A DNA stretch of 64,000 nt from Pseudomonas azerbaijanoccidentalis (GTDB lineage Bacteria; Pseudomonadota; Gammaproteobacteria; Pseudomonadales; Pseudomonadaceae). Shown one piece after another: positions 40,401 to 50,326 of this stretch. Both the position numbers and the translations under genes were made by a program. How positions within the stretch are numbered: the stretch's first letter is position 1; each line of letters begins with the position of its first letter. The stretch lies in the NCBI RefSeq assembly GCF_019145495.1, contig NZ_JAHSTU010000002.1, positions 682,001 to 746,000 on the forward strand, read 5' to 3'. The notes beneath the pieces are model-generated. The model was not told the origin of the DNA. It saw only the letters and a list, made by a program, of their open reading frames with translations, and made no database searches.

Positions 40401-41284
40401 GCCAGATTGCTGATCTTGACCGGTTTGCGTTCGGCGTAGGCGCCGTTGAGTTGCGGCGCATTCAGGCGCACCGCCGCACTCTGCAGGGTGCCCTGCCCCC
40501 AGGTAACCCACACCTCACCACCGGCCTTGATCTCGGAAAAATTCCATTGCTGCGTCAGGCGTTCCGGCAGCCATTTCGACCAATCGCTCTGCGGCAGGCT
40601 CACGTAAGCCTCGGCTTCGCCATTCTTCCACTCACTGGCACGGATGCGGGTGCGTAGGCTCATGGCCACTGGCTGCCCGTCCGGCAGGGTCAGGCGGGCA
40701 TCCAGCCGCTGACGAACGGCACCGGTTTTCAGACTCAGGCCGACATATGTCAGGGTTAGCGGCGACTCGCCAAACGCCTGCAAGGTGACCTGGCTGTCGA
40801 GCACCGCCAAGCGCTGGATCATCTGCATGCGATTGAGCAATTGCTCCGGGTCAAGCGGCTGATCATCCTTGACCGGCAAGCCTTCCAGCGCCCACTGGCC
40901 GTCCTCGCCTTCCTTGAGGCTGATCTTCAGGCCATTGAGTTCCAGATGGGCGATGCGCACGTCGCGGGCCAGCAGACTGGCCCACAAGTCCGGGACCACG
41001 CGCACTTTTTCCAGGTGCAGGGCGTTGGCGCCGTCACCGACCGTCACATCGTGGGCCGACAGAATCGGCGCGAAGCCACTCCAGCTACCTTGCAGCTCGC
41101 CAACTTGCAGCGGCATGCCCAAAGCCTCGCTGGCTTTGGTTTCGACTTCGGCGCGGTATTCGGCCACCAGCGGCGTCAGTTCCCGGCCAAGACTGACGTA
41201 CAACGCCATCAACACCAAAACCAACGCGCACAGGCCCAGACCCCAGCGGGTCAATGCGGCCAATATGCGTGTCAGACGCTCCAT
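37481..41284 (-). CDS. yhdP: AsmA-like inner-membrane protein YhdP
   Basis: YhdP is a very large bitopic protein with one N-terminal membrane helix and a long periplasmic beta-taco; in E. coli it helps move phospholipids to the outer membrane together with TamB and YdbH. The start MERLTRILAALTRWG at 41284 gives 1267 residues, the usual size. The single N-terminal membrane segment (about residues 12-33), the DUF3971 region and the C-terminal AsmA-like part (GLLNFNSIGRRLRLDFSDLFGKGLSYD, about 1155) are visible. It follows rng on the same strand and precedes the amidase and tldD genes. Confidence 0.93.
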   Translation of the reverse strand: MERLTRILAALTRWGLGLCALVLVLMALYVSLGRELTPLVAEYRAEVETKASEALGMPLQVGELQGSWSGFAPILSAHDVTVGDGANALHLEKVRVVPDLWASLLARDVRIAHLELNGLKISLKEGEDGQWALEGLPVKDDQPLDPEQLLNRMQMIQRLAVLDSQVTLQAFGESPLTLTYVGLSLKTGAVRQRLDARLTLPDGQPVAMSLRTRIRASEWKNGEAEAYVSLPQSDWSKWLPERLTQQWNFSEIKAGGEVWVTWGQGTLQSAAVRLNAPQLNGAYAERKPVKISNLALNGYFQRNADGVLVTLDSLAMNLGESRWETHLQLKQTAASDKSEELWHLQADRLDLTPLTPLLNALAPLPEGVATVVDRLKVTGGLRNVLLDIKPNATDDSRFSFAANLDQVGFDAYHGAPAARNVTGSISGDLGHGELRMDSKDFMLHLDPIFAKPWQYIQANARLTWKLDKDSFTLIAPYLKVLGEEGKIAGDFLIRLYFDDTREDYMDLRVGMVDGDGRYTAKYLPTVLSPALDEWLRTAILKGAVDQGFFQYQGSLNHGAAETDRSISLFFKVHDAELAFQPGWPHVSKVTGDVFVEDSGVRILASKGQLLDTQVSDIYVNIPHVPQGQNSHLFLDGGFAGGLGDGLKILQQAPIGTAETFAGWEGEGDLQGKLKLDIPLAKGEEPKILVDFKTAKSRLKLPEPPLELTQLKGDFRFDSTKGLSGQNITARAFDKPVNAQIFADGREGKLNTRVVASGQVEVKKLTDWLSVTQPLPVSGVIPYQLQLTLDGADSQLMVNSSLKGVAIDLPAPFGITADVGRDTTFRMTLQGAERRYWVNYGELANFTFAAPTGNFAEGRGELFLGNGDAVLPGAKGLRIRGVLSELDVGPWQDLVSKYAGQDPGGSAKQLLSSADFKVGKLSALGTTLDQASVQLNRKPSAWALQLDSQQVKGSASIPDAKAAPLVINLQYVRLPAPDPTVLADENSPDPLASVDPTKIPALDITINQVFQGNDLVGGWSLKIRPTAKGIAFNSLDMGLKGILLQGSGGWEGVPGASTSFFKGRASGKNLADVLKGWGFAPSVTSKDFHMDVDGRWPGSPAWLATKRFSGTLDASLNEGQFVEVEGSAQALRVFGLLNFNSIGRRLRLDFSDLFGKGLSYDRVKGLLVATNGVYVTKEPIRLTGPSSTIELDGTLNMVADQIDAKLLVTLPVTNNLPIAALIVGAPAIGGALFLIDKLIGDRVARFASVKYTVKGPWKEPKIAFDKAF

Positions 41285-41359
41285 GTCAGTTGGCTCCCAT
41301 GGCAAAAGTTTTGCAAAAAGCTGAGGCCAGCCATTGTGGAAAAATCAAGACGCAGCGAC

Positions 41360-42817
41360 TCAGAGCAGCACCACGTCGTATTGTTCCTGGGAATACATGG
41401 TTTCCACCTGAAAACGAATGGTGCGCCCGATGAAGCCTTCGAGCTCGGCGACGTTCCCCGACTCTTCGTCGAGCAGACGGTCGACGACTTTCTGGTTCGC
41501 CAATACACGATAGCCTTCCGCCTGATAGGCGCGAGCCTCACGGAGAATTTCGCGGAAGATTTCGTAGCAAACGGTTTCCGGCGTCTTCAACTTGCCGCGC
41601 CCCTGGCAACTGGTGCACGGTTCGCAGAGCACTTGTTCGAGGCTTTCACGGGTGCGCTTGCGGGTCATCTGCACCAGGCCCAGCTCGGTGATGCCGATGA
41701 TGTTGGTCTTGGCGTGATCACGCTCGAGCTGTTTCTCCAGCGTGCGCAGCACTTGGCGCTGGTGCTCTTCATCTTCCATGTCGATGAAGTCGATGATGAT
41801 GATCCCGCCCAGGTTACGCAGGCGCAGCTGACGAGCAATGGCGGTCGCGGCTTCGAGGTTGGTCTTGAAAATGGTTTCTTCGAGATTGCGATGCCCGACG
41901 AACGCGCCCGTGTTGACGTCGATGGTGCTCATGGCTTCAGCCGGGTCGACCACCAGGTAGCCACCGGATTTGAGCGGCACTTTGCGCTCCAGGGCTTTCT
42001 GGATTTCGTCTTCGACGCCATACAAATCGAAAATCGGCCGTTCGCCCGGGTAGTGCTCCAGACGATCGGCGATCTCGGGCATCAATTCGGCGACGAACTG
42101 TGTGGTTTTCTGGAAAGTTTCCCGGGAGTCGATACGGATTTTCTCGATCTTCGGGCTCACCAGGTCACGCAGGGTGCGCAGCGCCAGGCCGAGATCTTCG
42201 TAGATCACGCTCGGTGCGCTGATGGTTTTGATCTGCTCGCTGATCTGATCCCACAGCCTGCGCAGGTAACGGATGTCCATGAGGATTTCGTCAGCCCCGG
42301 CCCCTTCGGCCGCGGTACGCAGGATGAACCCGCCCGCTTCCTTGATGCCTTCTTTGGCGACGCAATCGGTGACCACTTGTTTGAGGCGCTCGCGCTCGGC
42401 TTCGTCTTCGATTTTCAGCGAAATGCCGACATGCGCGGTGCGTGGCATGTACACCAGATAGCGCGAAGGGATCGACAATTGCGTCGTTAATCTTGCGCCT
42501 TTGGAGCCGATCGGATCTTTGGTCACCTGGACCACCAGGCTCTGGCCCTCATGCACCAGCGCGCTGATGCTCTCGACCGCCGGGCCTTCGCGCAGGGAAA
42601 TTTCCGATGCATGGATGAAGGCCGCGCGATCCAGGCCGATGTCGACAAATGCCGCCTGCATGCCGGGCAATACCCGCACAACTTTGCCTTTATAGATGTT
42701 GCCGACGATCCCGCGCTTTTGCGTGCGCTCGACATGGACCTCTTGCAGGACACCGTTTTCGACCACCGCCACGCGCGATTCCATCGGCGTGATGTTGATC
42801 AGGATCTCTTCACTCAT
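41360..42817 (-). CDS. rng: Ribonuclease G
   Basis: RNase G is an endoribonuclease that matures the 16S rRNA 5' end and cleaves some mRNAs. The start MSEEILINITPMESRV at 42817 gives 485 residues; a frame from 42844 adds only nine codons. An S1 domain (about 35-125) is followed by the RNase E/G catalytic core with DVNTGAFVGHRNLEETIFKTN, IIIIDFIDMEDEEHQ and the zinc-link CEPCTSCQGRG (about residue 405). There is no long RNase E-type C-terminal scaffold. It lies between maf and yhdP. Confidence 0.96.
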   Translation of the reverse strand: MSEEILINITPMESRVAVVENGVLQEVHVERTQKRGIVGNIYKGKVVRVLPGMQAAFVDIGLDRAAFIHASEISLREGPAVESISALVHEGQSLVVQVTKDPIGSKGARLTTQLSIPSRYLVYMPRTAHVGISLKIEDEAERERLKQVVTDCVAKEGIKEAGGFILRTAAEGAGADEILMDIRYLRRLWDQISEQIKTISAPSVIYEDLGLALRTLRDLVSPKIEKIRIDSRETFQKTTQFVAELMPEIADRLEHYPGERPIFDLYGVEDEIQKALERKVPLKSGGYLVVDPAEAMSTIDVNTGAFVGHRNLEETIFKTNLEAATAIARQLRLRNLGGIIIIDFIDMEDEEHQRQVLRTLEKQLERDHAKTNIIGITELGLVQMTRKRTRESLEQVLCEPCTSCQGRGKLKTPETVCYEIFREILREARAYQAEGYRVLANQKVVDRLLDEESGNVAELEGFIGRTIRFQVETMYSQEQYDVVLL

Positions 42818-42874
42818 GGCAGGGTCTCGTTCAGGCATGTTCACGATAATGGCCGCATCGGGTCAGTACGACGC

Positions 42875-43471
42875 TTAACGCGCGTTATGGGTTTGCCAAC
42901 AGGGTATGCCGAAATGGCCGAGCAGTTCTGCGGTTTCGCACAGCGGCAGTCCAACCACCGCCGAGTAACTTCCAGCGAGCCCGGCGACAAACACCGCGCC
43001 CAGCCCTTGTATACCGTAGCCGCCGGCCTTGTCCTTCGGTTCGCCGCTGGCCCAATAGGCTGCGGCTTCGTCGCGACCGATCTGGCGAAAACGAACCTGG
43101 CTGGTGATCACCCGCGACTCGCAACGCTCGCCGTCGAGCACGGCAATTGCGGTCAGCACCTGATGCTCGTTGCCGGACAACATCATCAGCATGGCGCACC
43201 CGTCAGCTTCATCAACCGGTTTGCCAAGAATTTTTCCGTCGAGCACTACGGCGGTATCGGCGCCGAGCACGCAGAACGACTCTTCAGACACGACCGAACG
43301 ACGCCCGGCCTCGGCCTTGCCGCGCGCGAGGCGCTCGACATAGGCCGACGGGGTTTCGTGAGTCAAAGGGGTTTCATCGATGTCCGCGCTGATGGCGCTG
43401 AACGGTACGCCGATCTGCGTGAGCAGTTCACGCCGACGCGGCGAGCCAGAGGCGAGGTACAACCGTTTCAT
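42875..43471 (-). CDS. maf: Maf-like nucleotide pyrophosphatase
   Basis: The 198-residue Maf protein hydrolyses non-canonical or selected nucleoside triphosphates (dTTP/UTP type in the YhdE branch). The start [17 protein letters not shown] at 43471 has GGGAGAGG upstream. Key features are [10 protein letters not shown] (residues 8-17), [15 protein letters not shown] (about 68) and the [15 protein letters not shown] block (about 150). The gene sits between mreD and rng, the conserved mreBCD-maf-rng order. Confidence 0.95.
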   Translation of the reverse strand: MKRLYLASGSPRRRELLTQIGVPFSAISADIDETPLTHETPSAYVERLARGKAEAGRRSVVSEESFCVLGADTAVVLDGKILGKPVDEADGCAMLMMLSGNEHQVLTAIAVLDGERCESRVITSQVRFRQIGRDEAAAYWASGEPKDKAGGYGIQGLGAVFVAGLAGSYSAVVGLPLCETAELLGHFGIPCWQTHNAR

Positions 43472-43503
43472 CAAGACCTCTCCCTGTCTAATGCTTGAGC
43501 GAA

Positions 43504-43995
43504 TTAATTGATTTTGTAACGTCGACGCAGTCCGCGCAAACCGAAGCTGATCCAGGGCCACAGCAAGGCACTGACCAATGCCGGTAGCACCAGCGCCAGC
43601 GTTGGCTGACGGTTACCGGTCAGAGCGCTGAGCCACAACTGAACAAGTTGCGCGAGGCCGAAGATCACCAGGATCACCAAGCTTTGCTGCCACATCGGGA
43701 ACATCCGCAGACGCTGCTGCAGCGCCAGTACCAGGTACGTGATGAGGGTCAGGATCAAAGCATTCTGGCCCAGCAATGTGCCGTAAAGCACGTCTTCGGC
43801 CAGGCCCAGGCACCACGCAGTGACCATTCCGACTTTTTGCGGCAGGGCTAACGCCCAGAACGCCAGCAGCAAGGCCAGCCACAGCGGACGCAGGATTTCC
43901 ATGAATTGCGGCAACGGCGAAACGCTGAGCAGCAAGCCGATGGCGAAGGTCAGCCAGACGATCCAGCCATTTCGGGAGGCAGTGACACCGACCAT
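43504..43995 (-). CDS. mreD: Rod shape-determining protein MreD
   Basis: MreD is a small polytopic inner-membrane protein of the elongasome that works with MreB, MreC and RodA/PBP2. The 163-residue protein has about five membrane helices and MreD-type segments [19 protein letters not shown] and [25 protein letters not shown]. Its start overlaps the mreC stop by one base (TAATG), so translation is coupled. Confidence 0.94.
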   Translation of the reverse strand: MVGVTASRNGWIVWLTFAIGLLLSVSPLPQFMEILRPLWLALLLAFWALALPQKVGMVTAWCLGLAEDVLYGTLLGQNALILTLITYLVLALQQRLRMFPMWQQSLVILVIFGLAQLVQLWLSALTGNRQPTLALVLPALVSALLWPWISFGLRGLRRRYKIN

Positions 43996-45113
43996 TATTC
44001 TCGTCCCCCAGTGGTAGCCGGCGCGGAGACAGGCGGTTTGGCAGCAGGCTTCACGACGGCAGGTTGAGCTGCCGGTGGTTTGGCGGGTGCAGCAGGTGTC
44101 GCTGCCGGCGGTTTAGTGGCGACCGGGTGCGTGGCCGTTGGCTTGACCGGCGTAGAAGCAGCCGGCGCTGCCGCCGGGACTGCTGGCGCGGCCGGTGCTG
44201 CGGGAGCCGCGACGGCTGCCGGCACCAGCGCCGGTTTCGGCACAGTCGCCGGAATGATCGGCCCACCGCCCTGCGCATCCAGAGACTCCTGCGCCTGGGC
44301 GGCGTCATTGGCACGCTCTTCCGGGGTGCGGGTGTCGCTGAACACCAGCAACAGGTAGCGGCTGCGGTTCAACGCAGCGGTCGGTACGGCACGCACGATG
44401 GCGAATGGCTGGCCGGAATCGTGAATCACTTCCTTGACCGTCGCCACCGGATAACCTGCCGGGAAACGCTGGCCCAAGCCAGAGCTGACCAGCAGATCGC
44501 CTTCCTTGATGTCGGCGGTGTCAGCCACATGACGCAGCTCCAGGCGTTCCGGATTACCGGTACCGCTGGCAATCGCCCGCAGACCATTGCGATTCACCTG
44601 CACGGGAATGCTGTGGGTGGTGTCGGTGAGCAACAGGACGCGGGAGGTGTACGGCATCAACTCGACCACCTGGCCCATCAGGCCACGGGCATCGAGTACC
44701 GGCTGACCGAGGACCACACCGTCGCGCTCACCTTTATTGATGATGATGCGATGGGTAAACGGATTGGGGTCCATGCCGATCAACTCGGCCACTTCGACCT
44801 TCTCGTTGACCAGTGCCGAGGAGTTGAGCAACTCGCGCAGCCGAACGTTCTGCTCGGTCAGGGCCGCCAGCTTCTGCATGCGCCCCTGCAATAGCAGGTT
44901 TTCAGTCTTGAGTTTTTCGTTTTCGGCGACGAGTTCGGTCCGGCTGCCAAACTGGCTGGCCACACCTTGCCATAGCCGCTGCGGCAGGTCGGTGATCCAG
45001 TAAGACTGCATCAACACCAGCGACATTTGGCTACGCACTGGCTTGAGCAGTGTGAAGCGGGCATCGACCACCATCAGCGCGACCGAAAGCACGACCAGCA
45101 CCAACAAGCGCAC
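43995..45113 (-). CDS. mreC: Rod shape-determining protein MreC
   Basis: MreC is the bitopic periplasmic scaffold of the elongasome and activates PBP2. From the GTG at 45113 it has 372 residues: a membrane helix (about 2-18), a coiled coil (about 60-95), the MreC beta domains (about 100-270) and an Ala/Pro-rich tail of about 90 residues. GTG 45113 has no good ribosome-binding site. Twelve codons upstream, an in-frame ATT at 45149 follows GGGAGGAG at ideal spacing and would add IKPLFTKGPSLG, which resembles MreC N-termini I recall. The true start is therefore probably ATT 45149 (384 residues). Confidence 0.93.
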   Translation of the reverse strand: MRLLVLVVLSVALMVVDARFTLLKPVRSQMSLVLMQSYWITDLPQRLWQGVASQFGSRTELVAENEKLKTENLLLQGRMQKLAALTEQNVRLRELLNSSALVNEKVEVAELIGMDPNPFTHRIIINKGERDGVVLGQPVLDARGLMGQVVELMPYTSRVLLLTDTTHSIPVQVNRNGLRAIASGTGNPERLELRHVADTADIKEGDLLVSSGLGQRFPAGYPVATVKEVIHDSGQPFAIVRAVPTAALNRSRYLLLVFSDTRTPEERANDAAQAQESLDAQGGGPIIPATVPKPALVPAAVAAPAAPAAPAVPAAAPAASTPVKPTATHPVATKPPAATPAAPAKPPAAQPAVVKPAAKPPVSAPATTGGRE

Positions 45114-45155
45114 GCCCAGTGAGGGACCCTTGGTGAAAAGCGGTTTAATAAGCCG

Positions 45156-45163
45156 CTCCTCCC
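45156..45163 (-). promoter_or_regulatory. Strong Shine-Dalgarno that decides the mreC start
   Basis: GGGAGGAG on the minus strand is 6 bases from an in-frame ATT (45149-45147) and over 40 bases from the GTG at 45113. No ATG, GTG or TTG lies in frame at normal spacing. Confidence 0.7.
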
Positions 45164-45236
45164 AGGCAAATATTCTCTTTATTCATACGGCAGCAAACCG
45201 GCCTGGATGCAGAGTGACAGAAGATAAACGCGAACA

Positions 45237-45258
45237 GGCAGCACTGCAAAGTGCCGCC
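45237..45258 (-). terminator. Weak hairpin between mreB and mreC
   Basis: On the minus strand GGCGGCACT and AGTGCTGCC form a 9-base stem with a TTGC loop, followed by a T-containing but interrupted stretch. It could be an attenuator or processing site that sets MreB above MreC/MreD levels. Confidence 0.4.
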
Positions 45259-45292
45259 TGCGCGCTCAACAGCATAGAGGCGATCCGGCGAC

Positions 45293-46342
<1,050 letters not shown>

Positions 46343-46502
46343 CTAGGCAACGCGTGGGTAAAAAAGTGCGGCAAACTCTAACAACGACAGGGATTTTGGG
46401 CAAGGCGCCAATATGTTAAATTGGCCGCTTTTCTGTGCACCAAGCCCCACAATCGCGGCCTTATGACCGTAGAAGTGCGGTAGTGTTCCGACAATCTAAC
46501 AC

Positions 46503-46525
46503 ACGGACGCCGTCCGTTTTGTTTT
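46503..46525 (+). terminator. Terminator-like hairpin in the gatC leader
   Basis: ACGGAC-GCC-GTCCGT is followed directly by TTTGTTTT, the layout of an intrinsic terminator. It ends only 16 bases before the gatC ATG and just before its GGAG ribosome-binding site. Confidence 0.5.
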
Positions 46526-46541
46526 CCACTGGAGAATCCCA

Positions 46542-46829
46542 ATGGCGCTAGAACGCTCCGACGTGGAAAAAATCGCTCATCTGGCCTGTCTTGGCCTCAA
46601 TGATGCCGATCTTCCACACATCACTTCGGCCCTCAACAGCATTCTCGGGCTGGTCGACGAAATGCAGGCGGTCAATACCGACGGTATCGAACCGCTGGCC
46701 CACCCACTGGAAGCCAGCCAGCGCCTGCGCGCAGACGTCGTGACCGAGACCAATAACCGCGAGGCCTACCAGTCCATCGCACCAGCGGTCGAAAACGGCC
46801 TGTACCTGGTTCCGAAAGTCATCGACTAA
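46542..46829 (+). CDS. gatC: Asp/Glu-tRNA amidotransferase subunit C
   Basis: GatC stabilises GatA in the GatCAB complex, which amidates misacylated Asp-tRNA(Asn) and/or Glu-tRNA(Gln). The 95-residue protein has the family core [24 protein letters not shown] and [13 protein letters not shown] and the C-terminal [11 protein letters not shown]. It has a clear GGAG before its ATG. It is first in gatC-gatA-gatB. Confidence 0.96.
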   Translation: MALERSDVEKIAHLACLGLNDADLPHITSALNSILGLVDEMQAVNTDGIEPLAHPLEASQRLRADVVTETNNREAYQSIAPAVENGLYLVPKVID

Positions 46830-46845
46830 AGGGAAAGAGCCTGCA

Positions 46846-48297
46846 ATGCATCAATTGACTCTGGCCGAGATCGCCCGCGGACTCGCCGATAAAAAGTTTT
46901 CCTCCGAAGAGCTGACCAAAGTCCTGCTGGCGCGCATCGCGCAGCTCGATCCGCAGCTCAACAGCTTCATTAGCCTCACCGAAGACCTGGCCCTGACGCA
47001 GGCGAAAGCCGCTGACGCCCGCCGCGCTAATGGTGAGAGCGGCGCCCTGCTCGGCGCGCCGATCGCCCACAAAGACCTGTTCTGCACCCAGGGCATTCGC
47101 ACCAGCTGCGGCTCGAAGATGCTCGACAACTTTAAAGCACCGTACGACGCCACCGTCGTCGCCAAGCTGGCCGCTGCCGGGGCCGTGACCCTGGGCAAGA
47201 CCAACATGGACGAATTCGCCATGGGGTCGGCCAACGAGTCGAGCTATTACGGCGCAGTGAAAAACCCGTGGAACCTGGAACACGTACCGGGCGGTTCGTC
47301 GGGTGGCTCTGCCGCCGCCGTCGCCGCTCGTCTGCTGCCAGCAGCCACCGGCACCGACACGGGCGGCTCCATTCGTCAGCCCGCTGCCTTGACCAACCTC
47401 ACTGGCCTGAAACCGACGTACGGTCGTGTTTCGCGCTGGGGCATGATCGCCTACGCGTCCAGCCTCGATCAGGGTGGCCCGATGGCGCGCACTGCCGAAG
47501 ACTGCGCAATTATGTTGCAAGGCATGGCCGGCTTCGATCCAAACGACTCCACCAGCATCGATGAGCCCGTGCCGGACTACAGCGCCAGCCTCAATGGTTC
47601 GCTGCAAGGCCTGCGCATCGGCGTGCCGAAAGAGTATTTCAGCGCCGGTCTCGACCCGCGCATCGCCGAGCTGATCCACAACAGTGTCAAGGAACTGGAA
47701 AAGCTTGGCGCCGTGATCAAGGAAATTAGCCTGCCAAACATGCAGCACGCGATTCCTGCGTACTACGTGATCGCCCCGGCGGAAGCTTCGTCGAACCTGT
47801 CGCGTTTTGACGGCGTGCGCTTCGGCTATCGCTGCGAAGATCCGAAAAACCTCGAAGACCTGTACAAGCGCTCCCGTGGCGAAGGTTTCGGGCCGGAAGT
47901 GCAACGTCGGATCATGGTGGGTGCTTACGCACTGTCTGCCGGTTACTACGACGCTTACTACCTCAAGGCACAGAAGATCCGTCGCCTGATCAAGAACGAC
48001 TTCATGGCGGCCTTCAATGAGGTCGACATCATCCTCGGCCCAACCACGCCGAACCCGGCCTGGAAGCTCGGCGCCAAGAACAGCGACCCGGTCGCTGCGT
48101 ACCTGGAAGACGTCTACACCATCACCGCCAACCTCGCAGGCCTGCCAGGCCTGTCGATGCCGGCCGGTTTTGTCGACGGTCTGCCGGTTGGCGTGCAATT
48201 GCTCGCCCCGTATTTCCAGGAAGGCCGCTTGCTCAACGTTGCGCACCAGTATCAGTTGAACACTGACTGGCACACCCGCACCCCAACCGGCTTCTGA
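46846..48297 (+). CDS. gatA: Asp/Glu-tRNA amidotransferase subunit A
   Basis: GatA is the glutaminase subunit that frees ammonia for tRNA amidation. The 483-residue amidase-signature protein has the Ser-Ser-Lys triad in [12 protein letters not shown] (Lys, about 76) and [33 protein letters not shown] (two Ser, about 151 and 175, within a Gly/Ser-rich block). The C-terminal [22 protein letters not shown] is typical. It lies between gatC and gatB. Confidence 0.97.
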   Translation: MHQLTLAEIARGLADKKFSSEELTKVLLARIAQLDPQLNSFISLTEDLALTQAKAADARRANGESGALLGAPIAHKDLFCTQGIRTSCGSKMLDNFKAPYDATVVAKLAAAGAVTLGKTNMDEFAMGSANESSYYGAVKNPWNLEHVPGGSSGGSAAAVAARLLPAATGTDTGGSIRQPAALTNLTGLKPTYGRVSRWGMIAYASSLDQGGPMARTAEDCAIMLQGMAGFDPNDSTSIDEPVPDYSASLNGSLQGLRIGVPKEYFSAGLDPRIAELIHNSVKELEKLGAVIKEISLPNMQHAIPAYYVIAPAEASSNLSRFDGVRFGYRCEDPKNLEDLYKRSRGEGFGPEVQRRIMVGAYALSAGYYDAYYLKAQKIRRLIKNDFMAAFNEVDIILGPTTPNPAWKLGAKNSDPVAAYLEDVYTITANLAGLPGLSMPAGFVDGLPVGVQLLAPYFQEGRLLNVAHQYQLNTDWHTRTPTGF

Positions 48298-48307
48298 GGA
48301 GACACAC

Positions 48308-49753
48308 ATGCAATGGGAAGTCGTGATCGGGCTGGAGATTCACACCCAGCTCACCACCCGGTCGAAAATCTTTTCCGGTAGTTCCACCACGTTCGGCTCC
48401 GAGCCGAACACCCAGGCCAGCCTCGTTGACCTGGGCATGCCCGGCGTGCTGCCGGTGCTGAATCAGGAAGCGGTGCGCATGGCGGTGATGTTCGGTCTGG
48501 CGATTGACGCCGAGATCGGCCAGCACAACGTGTTCGCCCGTAAAAACTACTTCTACCCGGATTTGCCGAAGGGCTACCAGATCAGCCAGATGGAATTGCC
48601 GATCGTCGGCAAGGGCCACCTGGACATCGCGCTGGAGGACGGCACGGTCAAACGTGTCGGCATCACCCGCGCGCACCTGGAAGAAGACGCCGGCAAGAGC
48701 CTGCACGAAGAATTCAGCGGCGCCAGCGGCATCGACCTGAACCGTGCCGGCACGCCGTTGCTGGAAATCGTTTCCGAGCCGGACATGCGAAGTGCCAAGG
48801 AAGCCGTGGCCTACGTCAAGGCGATCCACGCACTGGTGCGCTACCTGGGCATCTGCGACGGCAACATGGCCGAAGGCTCGTTGCGTTGCGACTGCAACGT
48901 GTCGATCCGTCCGAAAGGCCAGATCGAGTTCGGCACTCGCTGCGAGATCAAGAACGTCAACTCGTTCCGTTTCATCGAGAAGGCGATCAACAGCGAAATC
49001 CAGCGTCAGATCGAATTGATCGAAGACGGCGGCAAAGTGATCCAGCAGACCCGCCTGTACGATCCGAACAAGGACGAAACCCGTCCGATGCGCAGCAAAG
49101 AGGAAGCCAACGACTACCGTTACTTCCCCGATCCGGACCTGCTACCGGTGGTCATCGAGAACTCGTTCCTCGACGACGTACGCGCCACCCTGCCGGAATT
49201 GCCACCGCAAAAACGTGAGCGCTTCCAGGCGCAATTCGGTCTGTCGGTCTACGACGCCAGCGTTCTGGCCACCAGCCGCGAGCAAGCCGATTACTTCGAG
49301 AAAGTCGCGAGCATCGGCGGCGACGCCAAGCTGGCGGCGAACTGGGTAATGGTCGAGTTGGGCAGCCTGCTCAACAAGCAAGGCCTGGACATCGAGCAGT
49401 CGCCGGTTTCCGCCGAGCAACTGGGCGGCATGCTGTTGCGCATCAAGGACAACACTATCTCCGGCAAAATCGCCAAGGTGGTGTTTGAAGCGATGGCCAA
49501 CGGCGAAGGCAGCGCGGACGAGATCATCGACAAGCGCGGCCTCAAGCAAGTGACCGACACCGGCGCCATTTCGGCGGTGCTGGACGAAATGCTTGCAGCC
49601 AACGCCGAGCAGGTCGAGCAATACCGTGCGGCAGACGAAGCCAAGCGCGGCAAGATGTTCGGCTTCTTCGTTGGCCAGGCCATGAAAGCCTCCAAAGGCA
49701 AGGCCAACCCGCAACAGGTGAACGAATTGCTGAGAAGCAAACTCGAAGGCTGA
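48308..49753 (+). CDS. gatB: Asp/Glu-tRNA amidotransferase subunit B
   Basis: GatB carries the kinase/amidation site and binds the misacylated tRNA. The 481-residue protein starts [17 protein letters not shown] and contains [30 protein letters not shown], the [15 protein letters not shown] block and a C-terminal GatB/YqeY tail domain (about 330-481). It is the last gene of gatCAB and is followed by a short hairpin. Confidence 0.97.
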   Translation: MQWEVVIGLEIHTQLTTRSKIFSGSSTTFGSEPNTQASLVDLGMPGVLPVLNQEAVRMAVMFGLAIDAEIGQHNVFARKNYFYPDLPKGYQISQMELPIVGKGHLDIALEDGTVKRVGITRAHLEEDAGKSLHEEFSGASGIDLNRAGTPLLEIVSEPDMRSAKEAVAYVKAIHALVRYLGICDGNMAEGSLRCDCNVSIRPKGQIEFGTRCEIKNVNSFRFIEKAINSEIQRQIELIEDGGKVIQQTRLYDPNKDETRPMRSKEEANDYRYFPDPDLLPVVIENSFLDDVRATLPELPPQKRERFQAQFGLSVYDASVLATSREQADYFEKVASIGGDAKLAANWVMVELGSLLNKQGLDIEQSPVSAEQLGGMLLRIKDNTISGKIAKVVFEAMANGEGSADEIIDKRGLKQVTDTGAISAVLDEMLAANAEQVEQYRAADEAKRGKMFGFFVGQAMKASKGKANPQQVNELLRSKLEG

Positions 49754-49760
49754 TGCAAAT

Positions 49761-49785
49761 GGAGCCAGCCTTTAAATCTGGCTCC
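49761..49785 (+). terminator. Hairpin after gatB
   Basis: GGAGCCAG and CTGGCTCC form an 8-base stem directly after the gatB stop. The following sequence (ACTCCTTG) has no strong U-run, so terminator activity is uncertain. Confidence 0.45.
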
Positions 49786-49791
49786 ACTCCT

Positions 49792-49880
49792 TGTGGGAGC
49801 CAGCCTGCTGGCGATAGCGGTCTGACATTCAACCTATCCGTGTCTGACACTCCGCAATCGCCAGCAGGCTGGCTCCCACA
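49792..49880. repeat. REPIN (GTGGGAGCCAGCCTGCTGGCGAT family)
   Basis: GTGGGAGCCAGCCTGCTGGC and its inverse at 49858-49880 enclose about 43 bases. It is a second REP family, also present at 52874-52966. Confidence 0.88.
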
Positions 49881-49901
49881 TTTGTTTTCGGGAACCCTTC
49901 A

Positions 49902-50276
49902 ATGAAGCGTCTGCTCAGCCTTTTCGCCCTGCTCTCCTTATTGGCCGGTTGCGCCAGCAACGACATCGTCGACCCGCACGGCTACGACAAAACCGGCGTT
50001 GCCTCCTATTACGGCGCCAAACACCAAGGCAAACGCACCGCCAGTGGCGAGCGTTTCGACAAGAATTCCATGACCGCCGCACACCGCCAGTTGCCGTTCG
50101 GCACGCGGGTGAAGGTCACCAATCTGAATAACGACAAGTCCTGCGTGGTGCGCATCAATGACCGCGGGCCGCATACTCGTGGGCGCTTGATTGACTTGTC
50201 CCATGAAGCTGCCGAGCGCCTGGGCATGATCAGGAGCGGCACTGCGCGGGTACGCGTACAAGCCCTCGACGACTGA
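49902..50276 (+). CDS. RlpA-like double-psi beta-barrel lipoprotein
   Basis: This 124-residue protein has a lipoprotein signal with lipobox LLAGC (Cys17), so it should be lipid-anchored. The rest is a single RlpA-like double-psi beta-barrel: GVASYYGAKHQGKRTASGE (catalytic-type Glu), MTAAHRQLPFGTRVKVTNL, VVRINDRGPH and IDLSHEAAERLGMI. RlpA is a lytic transglycosylase acting on denuded glycan strands at the septum. This protein lacks the SPOR domain of full-length RlpA, so it is a short paralogue rather than rlpA itself. Lytic activity is inferred. Confidence 0.88.
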   Translation: MKRLLSLFALLSLLAGCASNDIVDPHGYDKTGVASYYGAKHQGKRTASGERFDKNSMTAAHRQLPFGTRVKVTNLNNDKSCVVRINDRGPHTRGRLIDLSHEAAERLGMIRSGTARVRVQALDD

Positions 50277-50326
50277 CACTTGGAGCCCTGGCCATTTTCG
50301 GACTAGCCGACTTACCCCTGATCAAC

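Noticed and set aside
46819..48309. A 496-codon open frame on the minus strand opposite gatA
   Set aside because: It covers gatA exactly antisense and shows no recognisable protein features.
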